This document shows positions 59,701 to 64,000 of a stretch of 64,000 bases of DNA, piece after piece. Position 1 is the stretch's first letter; each line of letters opens with the position of its first letter. The notes beneath the pieces were generated by a model that was given only the letters and a program-made list of their open reading frames with translations, was not told where the DNA came from and searched no databases. Made by a program: the position numbers and the translations under genes. Source of the DNA: Streptacidiphilus sp. PB12-B1b (GTDB lineage: Bacteria; Actinomycetota; Actinomycetes; Streptomycetales; Streptomycetaceae); NCBI RefSeq assembly GCF_014084125.1, contig NZ_CP048405.1:186001-250000 (forward strand). Reading direction: 5' to 3'.

Positions 59701-60269
59701 CCAGCGATGCGCTCGAACGCTTCCTTGAAGGCGTGGTACTGGCCGCGGTTGTCGAGATCGCGCTCGAAGCGGGCGACGTGGCCCTGGTTGCCGTAGTAGC
59801 CCCGAGACTCGTCGAACACCTTGGCGAACACCTTGAGCAGGGCGTCGGTCTGATCCTTGGAGATCAGGGTGGCCTTCTGGTCGATGTTGAACAGCAGGCT
59901 CTTCGCCGGAATCCGGTCGGCCTTGTTAAGCAGGCCAGGCAGGAAGGCGTCCGGGGTCTTAGAGCGGAAGCTGTCCGAGACGCTTTGGCGCGGGTAGCCC
60001 TGGCCTTCAACGTCACCCAGCAGGTGGGCGAGCATCTTGAGCATGTGCGACTTACCGGAGCCGAAGAAGCCGGAGATCCACACGCCGTTGGCGTTGGTGT
60101 AGGAGGTGTACTCCTCCAGCAGAATCTCCAGCCCCTTGGCCGCCTCGTTGGTCAGGACGTACTCGTCAACCTCAGTACCCAGGTGCGCGGCGTCATCGGC
60201 CTTGATGACGCCCTCGATCGGACGCTGGATGTCCTTGGCGAAGATCTGGTCGAGCTGCATCGAGCTCAC
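56781..60269 (-). CDS. brxC: BREX P-loop protein BrxC
   Basis: An 1162-residue ATPase. GTG 60269 overlaps the brxB stop (GTGA); ATG 60260 three codons later is an alternative. Walker A is GFFGSGKSHMLK (G67-S74), with FFVDEVGQFIG as the Walker B region. It is otherwise helical with coiled-coil segments. BrxC is the largest ATPase of BREX and is required for both phage restriction and methylation. Order brxB-brxC-pglX is canonical. Confidence 0.95.
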   Translation of the reverse strand: MSSMQLDQIFAKDIQRPIEGVIKADDAAHLGTEVDEYVLTNEAAKGLEILLEEYTSYTNANGVWISGFFGSGKSHMLKMLAHLLGDVEGQGYPRQSVSDSFRSKTPDAFLPGLLNKADRIPAKSLLFNIDQKATLISKDQTDALLKVFAKVFDESRGYYGNQGHVARFERDLDNRGQYHAFKEAFERIAGIPWTRGREQSALEGPSIDRAFAEINGGTADGIIRQYSASHSVSIEDFADEVKAWLDKQGDPTFRLNFFVDEVGQFIGSDTKLMLNLQTIAESLNTKCGGRAWVFVTSQEDMEKVIGDRTRQQGNDFSKIQARFKTRLKLTSADVEEVIRKRLLEKNDAGVGALSVIYSEQHANFKTLFDFVDGAKTYRNYTDEAHFVGTYPFVSYQFPLFQAAIEGISDHNVFEGRNSSVGERSMLGVVQQVAKDIGNVEVSQLATFDSMFAGIRASLKSAAQRSIDVAERNLDNDLAVRLLKALFLVKYVESFQATPRNLTVLVYDRFGLDLPALSEQVKEALTVLETQTYIQRNGNTYEYLTNEEQVIEEEIKNVDIDASEISGRLFKILSGDVIKASKIRYAKNGQDFPFGFKLDDQVHGSQKELAVHFISPEYPYSPEEIRMHSAGKDELRVILEPDARVLSDLRLLIKTEKYIKRKQGTSISAIEGQILQTKGAQNIDREKELIERVKASVGKSTLVINAADITSSSQDALVRVTDGFQDLISRTYTQLKLLDGRTYSEQQVAGAANPDGGLFDAADASKLFAPSEEVLSFVLRKEALGEQVTVKTIVDSFTAKPYGWDLASIEVLIAHLIGTSKVTLTVDGNVLKRSEVATALRNTQKHAHAVVSPQRTFDERKVAAFRKFCTDFFDEGNTPKDPLELARHGADKLKAKRDELKATITGSKYPFVAQLSAPIDLLDQVVGKSDDWHLTDFNLGDDLLDAKESTIDPIQAFLSGGQKTIYDDAVALLTTHSSNLGYLPSGRDATVRTALDDPNAFRGNKMAQLKQATDQLRDQIDQVIATNCAEVVEAIEGRKSEIEQSAFYAKATPDAQESVLRRVDQTIARVRTQNQIALIRETGSSFEETVYPGLLDQLAASQQVDGDGEGGTPPPPKQTVSVKTISATGVSGVLETEADVDRYLDALRSALVKTLNDGKRISL

Positions 60270-60865
60270 GCCTCCTGTTCCAGGATGTTCTTGGCTCGGT
60301 AGTACTGGTCGTCTTTGAGCCGACCGAACAGCACGAGCGATGAGCCCAACGTGTCGGACTGCTCGTAGCGGCCCGGGAAGTACATGAGCATCGGCTTGCC
60401 CGTGACCACCGACTGCAGGTTGTTCAGGATGTTGTGCGAGCGGATGTACGGAAAGGCCTCACCGATACCGGTGAGGAAGAAGATGTCGAAGGTCTCGGTA
60501 ACGAGCCGATCGCGAATCGCCGGGGCAATGTGCAGCTGGGGGTCGAGCATCCCCTGGAGCATCTCGCGGAAATCGGCCTTGTCCTGGTCCGGCTCGATCG
60601 CCAGCACCCGATCCCAGACGTTCCGTTCTTTGAGCAGTTCGACCGACAGGTCATAGAGGTTGATCTCGAAGACCGTCACCCCAGCGCCGGCCAGCCGGTT
60701 CTTGATCCGCTTCTTGGCCGCGGCGACGGTCAGCGCGTCCTCTGGCGGGTATGGGTAGATGAAGAAAGGGACCTCGCTGCTCAGGCCTTCCATCTGCAGG
60801 AAGCGCCGGCCACTGAGCACCGCGAACAGGTGCTCCTCCTGCTCGGGCAGGGTCTTCGGGATCAC
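60266..60865 (-). CDS. brxB: BREX protein BrxB (DUF1788)
   Basis: A 199-residue protein; GTG 60865 overlaps the brxA stop (GTGA). Family features: FFIYPYPPEDALTVAAAKKRI, INLYDLSVELL, DIFFLTGIGEAFPYIRSHNILNNLQ and LMYFPGRYEQ. DUF1788/BrxB is a small conserved BREX component of unclear biochemical role. It is coupled on both sides, so the six core genes are translated as one block. Confidence 0.93.
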   Translation of the reverse strand: MIPKTLPEQEEHLFAVLSGRRFLQMEGLSSEVPFFIYPYPPEDALTVAAAKKRIKNRLAGAGVTVFEINLYDLSVELLKERNVWDRVLAIEPDQDKADFREMLQGMLDPQLHIAPAIRDRLVTETFDIFFLTGIGEAFPYIRSHNILNNLQSVVTGKPMLMYFPGRYEQSDTLGSSLVLFGRLKDDQYYRAKNILEQEA

Positions 60866-61494
60866 GATGCAGTCCCCTGCTCGGTAGCGGTCTGGGTCGG
60901 GAAGAAGCGCAGGTCACTCGGTGTGCGGGCAATCAGCCCCGCCGCCACCCGCTCGGACAACACAGCAGGCATGATGCAGCCCGCCTCGGACAGGAGCTCG
61001 GCCTCCCGCAGCATCTTGAACACGTTTGACCTCAGCTTCTGCAGCGTCGACTCCTTGATGGCCGCCAGCTCCTCGTGCCAGAGCGCCTTGGTACGGACGA
61101 AGCTGTCGAAGTCCTCATAGGCCAGCGTCGAGGCCAGGATGAGGTACCGCTCGCGCAATACCTCCTCGGCGAACTCCCCGATGAGCTCGTAGCGGCGGCA
61201 GGCGGCTGCCCACATGAGATGCGCCCGCTCCGACGCCGTGGTCTCGACCAACAGCTCGACCTCGTCGTCCGAGAGGGTCGACAGGCGCTTGACCGCCTCC
61301 CGCACCAGTCGAACGCCCGTGCGATACGTCCGAGCCTGCAGGAGGTTTCCCTCAACCGCCTCGTCCCGGACCTGCTCCCAATCTCGACGCTCGACGTAAA
61401 CGGGAGCGAGCAGCGCACCCTCACGCGCCAGGAGGGCACCTGTCGTGAACGACAGGGCGTAGCGCCGAGGCGACGGGACGAGAGCATCATTCAC
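60862..61494 (-). CDS. brxA: BREX protein BrxA (DUF1819)
   Basis: A 210-residue protein; GTG 61494 follows a perfect AGGAGG 6 nt upstream. YALSFTTGALLAREGALLAPVYVERRDWEQVRDEAV and HLMWAAACRRYELIGEFAEEVLRERYLIL are typical of the DUF1819 family, a NusB-like DNA-binding fold. First core BREX gene, 68 nt after the small HTH gene. Confidence 0.93.
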   Translation of the reverse strand: MNDALVPSPRRYALSFTTGALLAREGALLAPVYVERRDWEQVRDEAVEGNLLQARTYRTGVRLVREAVKRLSTLSDDEVELLVETTASERAHLMWAAACRRYELIGEFAEEVLRERYLILASTLAYEDFDSFVRTKALWHEELAAIKESTLQKLRSNVFKMLREAELLSEAGCIMPAVLSERVAAGLIARTPSDLRFFPTQTATEQGTAS

Positions 61495-61562
61495 GAGAGT
61501 CCTCCTCTCCAGATTTGGGCAAGTCGATCAGGATACCTTTGGGCACCGACACTGGCGGCTGT

Positions 61563-61784
61563 TCAGCCTGGGTCCGGGGCCAGATCGTCGCCCGTAGAGG
61601 CGGCGCTGCCACTCCTGACCCACTCGTCGACCTCGCTGGCCTGGAACTTCCATAGCCTGCCGACCTTGTGGGCGGGCATGCCCTTCTCAGCGATCCAGGC
61701 GTAGACCGTGTCCTTGCTGACGCCAAGGTGAGCCGCAATGTCGTCGGCAGAGAGCCAGGGGTCCGACAAGAGATGCACCTCCAC
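61563..61784 (-). CDS. Small helix-turn-helix (excisionase-type) DNA-binding protein
   Basis: A 73-residue protein with an HTH_17/MerR-like domain: WLSADDIAAHLGVSKDTVYAWIAEKGMPAHKVGRLWKFQASEVDEWV. GTG 61784 is the longest start; TTG 61769 has a better GGAGG 8 nt upstream and may be the true one. It heads the BREX operon, so it may regulate it. Such proteins also occur as excisionases, but no integrase is adjacent. Confidence 0.85.
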   Translation of the reverse strand: MEVHLLSDPWLSADDIAAHLGVSKDTVYAWIAEKGMPAHKVGRLWKFQASEVDEWVRSGSAASTGDDLAPDPG

Positions 61785-61854
61785 AGGCGAGCGGACCCAC
61801 GAAGCAGTCCGCGCTCCACCCTACCGAACGAGACCGGTTGTCACCGGGTTTTGC

Positions 61855-62209
61855 CAGGTATGCCAGGCAACGACCGGGTCGATGCTGCACGCATGAGGAC
61901 TCCGCTACCGCGTCGCCGCTCGACCGCTCGGAATTGGCCGTAGAGCTGACGTCCTCTTCCCGCAGGATAGAGTCGCGGTCTTCGTAGACGGATGCTTCTG
62001 GCACGGCTGTCCCGAGCACCACCGCGCCTCGACGAAGAACCCCGAGTTCTGGACGGATAAGGTGCAACGAAATCGTCTGCGAGACGCAGGACACCAACCA
62101 GCATTTGATGAACGCGGGCTGGACGGTCATCCGCGTATGGGAACACGAGGAAGCTGCCACAGCGGCCGACAGGATCGCGGAGGTACGAGCAGGACAGCCC
62201 CGAAGTGAA
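61855..62209 (+). pseudogene. Inactivated vsr endonuclease gene
   Basis: Plus-strand reading gives GLRYRVAARPLGIGRRADVLF, then VAVFVDGCFWHGCPEHHRAS and NPEFWTDKVQRNRLRDA, all Vsr motifs. An in-frame TGA at 61894-61896 sits where Arg is expected (HA-stop-GLRYR), and the normal N-terminus is missing. After RDA (about 62088) the sequence resumes in the next frame as LMNAGWTVIRVWEHEEAAT, which requires a single-base insertion. So the gene carries at least a nonsense change, a frameshift and a 5' loss. It lies directly upstream of the BREX operon, divergent from it. Confidence 0.82.
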
Positions 62210-62496
62210 CGGTGGCCGACGCCGACACGCTGGGCGCCAACTGTGCGGTGCGCCTATCACCCCAGGTGGAACCTGAGGTCCGGAGCGTGCTGAAGAATCA
62301 GTGTCGGCGGCGGTTGAACCGTGGTTTCAGAGAGCGTTGACAAGGCGCTCCCGCTGCGCGATTGAAGAAGATCCAGGTGGCGTACGGCCCTGCTTGTAGG
62401 TGGCTGAGGCCTCGGCTACCCCGCGGAACGGCTGGTGCCATCGCACGCTCGCGGCTCAACGAGCGGCAGGTCACCGCTCGGCCGACACTTGATTGC

Positions 62497-63045
62497 GTGA
62501 CCAGGCGATCAATCCATAGATCGACGGCGCCCGGCCCAAGCGAAATTGTAGTGCTGCGGCGGTTCGCGGAGGGCAACTCCATCGACGAGCTGACAGGCCT
62601 GCTTCATCGCGCTTACTCCGGTCATGCCGCCGAAGGGCGGGTGTTCTTCGCCTCGTACCAGTCCGTCCAGGACACGACCAACCGGCTGCGGGCGGGCGAG
62701 TGCTGGCTAGCTGTGCGGGGGAATGAGCTGGTGGGCACCGTAACGGTGGCGGCTCCGTACGAGGCCCCGGTCGGGTACCCGGCCCCTGCAGGTTCGGGGT
62801 CGTTCTGGCAGTTGGCGGTGGATCCGTCGCAGCGCGGTACCGGCCTCGGGCAGCGGCTCCTGTCGCTCGCGGAGGAAAGGATCGCCGCCCGGGGGTCTAC
62901 GCAGGTGGTCATCGACACGTCGGCCCAGGCCGCCGACCTCGTCGGATGGTATGGCCGACGTGGTTACGTGCCGATCGGGACGTGGCAGTGGGATGTGACC
63001 AACTACGAGAGCGTCGTCCTCTTGAAGGACCTGTCGGCGGCCTGA
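62497..63045 (+). CDS. GNAT family N-acetyltransferase
   Basis: A 182-residue protein if GTG 62497 is the start; the start is uncertain because the frame stays open upstream to 62362. The acetyl-CoA site is clear: SFWQLAVDPSQRGTGLGQRLLSLAEERI (Q/R-x-x-G-x-G/A), followed by VVIDTSAQAADLVGWYGRRGYVPIG. The substrate cannot be predicted. It stands alone between the vsr remnant and alaS. Confidence 0.85.
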   Translation: MTRRSIHRSTAPGPSEIVVLRRFAEGNSIDELTGLLHRAYSGHAAEGRVFFASYQSVQDTTNRLRAGECWLAVRGNELVGTVTVAAPYEAPVGYPAPAGSGSFWQLAVDPSQRGTGLGQRLLSLAEERIAARGSTQVVIDTSAQAADLVGWYGRRGYVPIGTWQWDVTNYESVVLLKDLSAA

Positions 63046-63126
63046 TTGCCTTGCGGTGAGCGGTTGGCGGGCGTATCCCCAAGTCGGGGACACACCCGCA
63101 GACCGGCGTCCGACGCCGTGACGGAG

Positions 63127-64000
63127 CTATCGGTCGAGGAGCTGTGCGGCTACCTGAGCGGCAATGGTGAGGGCTTCGTCGAGGGCCTCGATACGGCGCC
63201 CGCCGGCGTTGGCGACGGCTCCCTTGCCACCGGCTCCGCCACCGACGGCGCGGGCCGCAGAGGCGAGGATCTGGCTGGCCTGGGTGTTGGCGGCGTGGAG
63301 GCTGTGGGTGATCGCGGCGGCGAGCAGGGCCTTGCCGTCGTGCTCGGTGCCTAGGACAACGACTGCGTGGTCGCCATTGAGGAGGTCGGCGGTGTTGGTG
63401 GCCAGTGTGCGGAGTTCGGCCGGGCCGAGGTCGGTCATCTTCTCGGCGACGATCCGGCCGCCGGTGACCAGGCGGGCGGATGCCGCGAGCTGCTGGGCAC
63501 GGCTTCGCAGCTCAGCCTCGCGGAGGTGACCGAGTTGCTGCTGGGCGGTGGCCAGGGCGTCGAGGCGCTTGCGGAGGGCGCCCGGGGCGTCAGCCGGCCG
63601 GGTGCCGAGCAGGGTGGAGAGTTCTTCGAGGAGGCGGCGTTCGGTGTCGTAGTAGTCCAGGGCGTCGCGGCCGGTGAGGGCTTCGATGCGGCGGAGGTTG
63701 GAGCCGATCGAGGCTTCGCCGAGGATGCGGACGGGGCCGGCGTTGGAGCCGTGGCCGACGTGGGTGCCGCCGCAGAGTTCGCGGGAGAAGTCGCCGATGT
63801 CGACGATGCGGACGTGGTCGCCGTACTTCTCGCCGAACAGGGCCGTGGCGCCTGCGGCCTCCGCGTCGGCGCGGGAGGCGGTCCAGATGCGGACTTCGGG
63901 GTCGTCGAGGAGGTGGTCGTTGACCAGGGTCTCGATGGCGGCCAGTTGGGTGGGGTCGACGGCGGAGAAGTGGGTGAAGTCGAAACGCAGGCGGCTGGCG
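63127..64000 (-). CDS. alaS: Alanyl-tRNA synthetase, C-terminal part (gene runs off the window)
   Basis: The open minus-strand frame runs from the right edge to a stop at 63127 without interruption (about 290 residues). It contains the editing-domain zinc motif ELCGGTHVGHGSNAGPVRILGE, the linker helix region and a C-terminal DHHA1-type domain (VVVLGTEHDGKALLAAAITH ... AVGGGAGGKGAVANAGG). The C-terminus differs from the LGGGGGGKPDVAQGGG pattern I associate with the housekeeping streptomycete enzyme, so this may be a second copy. The aminoacylation domain is outside the window. Confidence 0.88.
   Translation of the reverse strand, partial: ASRLRFDFTHFSAVDPTQLAAIETLVNDHLLDDPEVRIWTASRADAEAAGATALFGEKYGDHVRIVDIGDFSRELCGGTHVGHGSNAGPVRILGEASIGSNLRRIEALTGRDALDYYDTERRLLEELSTLLGTRPADAPGALRKRLDALATAQQQLGHLREAELRSRAQQLAASARLVTGGRIVAEKMTDLGPAELRTLATNTADLLNGDHAVVVLGTEHDGKALLAAAITHSLHAANTQASQILASAARAVGGGAGGKGAVANAGGRRIEALDEALTIAAQVAAQLLDR

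Noticed and set aside
1-64000. CRISPR arrays, insertion sequences, transposases, rRNA operons, plasmid origins
   Set aside because: No spaced repeat array, no transposase-like protein with terminal inverted repeats and no rRNA-like sequence was found on reading through the window.

Overview
The window is very GC-rich DNA with GTG starts, GGAGG-type ribosome binding sites, ATGA/GTGA gene overlaps and lineage-typical families (sedolisin, mycothiol-dependent isomerase, PD40 lipoprotein, MoxR/VWA trios). This points to a filamentous actinomycete, most likely Streptomycetaceae; genus and species cannot be fixed from the sequence alone.

About 1-24.5 kb looks like ordinary chromosome: a CorA-like fragment, a DUF2079 membrane protein, a secreted PD40/RLLDTR-repeat protein, a ROK kinase, a three-gene surface-polysaccharide operon (GT2 synthase plus two beta-helix proteins, one frameshifted), a flotillin/NfeD pair, a sedolisin, a GH3 beta-N-acetylhexosaminidase behind two DasR-like palindromes, an intact Vsr nuclease, a TetR/SDR divergent pair with its operator, and a metallophosphoesterase.

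About 24.7-62.2 kb is an accessory, defence-rich zone. The first block (24.7-34.3 kb) has a two-gene (+) operon encoding a Pycsar-effector-like three-TM protein and a CRP-type cyclic-nucleotide sensor. Convergent to it is a tightly coupled six-gene (-) operon: class III nucleotide cyclase, P-loop NTPase with helical repeats, SPFH/degenerate-vWA protein, TerY-like vWA, PP2C phosphatase and membrane Ser/Thr kinase. This is the best candidate for an undescribed system: cyclic nucleotide and phosphorylation signalling placed with a membrane effector. Next come a DHFR-like protein, a Phd/PIN toxin-antitoxin pair, and a second Pycsar-effector-like protein divergent from a frameshifted TIR protein.

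From 39.3 to 45.9 kb, two direct repeats derived from the 3' half and terminator of a tRNA-Ser(GGA) bracket a MoxR-VWA-metallopeptidase trio, a YefM/YoeB pair and a SMI1/KNR4 protein, suggesting integration by a tRNA-targeting element. At 47.8-61.8 kb is a complete type I BREX operon (HTH, brxA, brxB, brxC, pglX, pglZ, brxL) plus an unknown membrane protein, preceded by a wrecked second vsr gene. The window ends with a GNAT acetyltransferase and the 3' part of an alanyl-tRNA synthetase that may be a paralogue.

Functional calls rest on motif recognition by eye; no alignment or database search was run.
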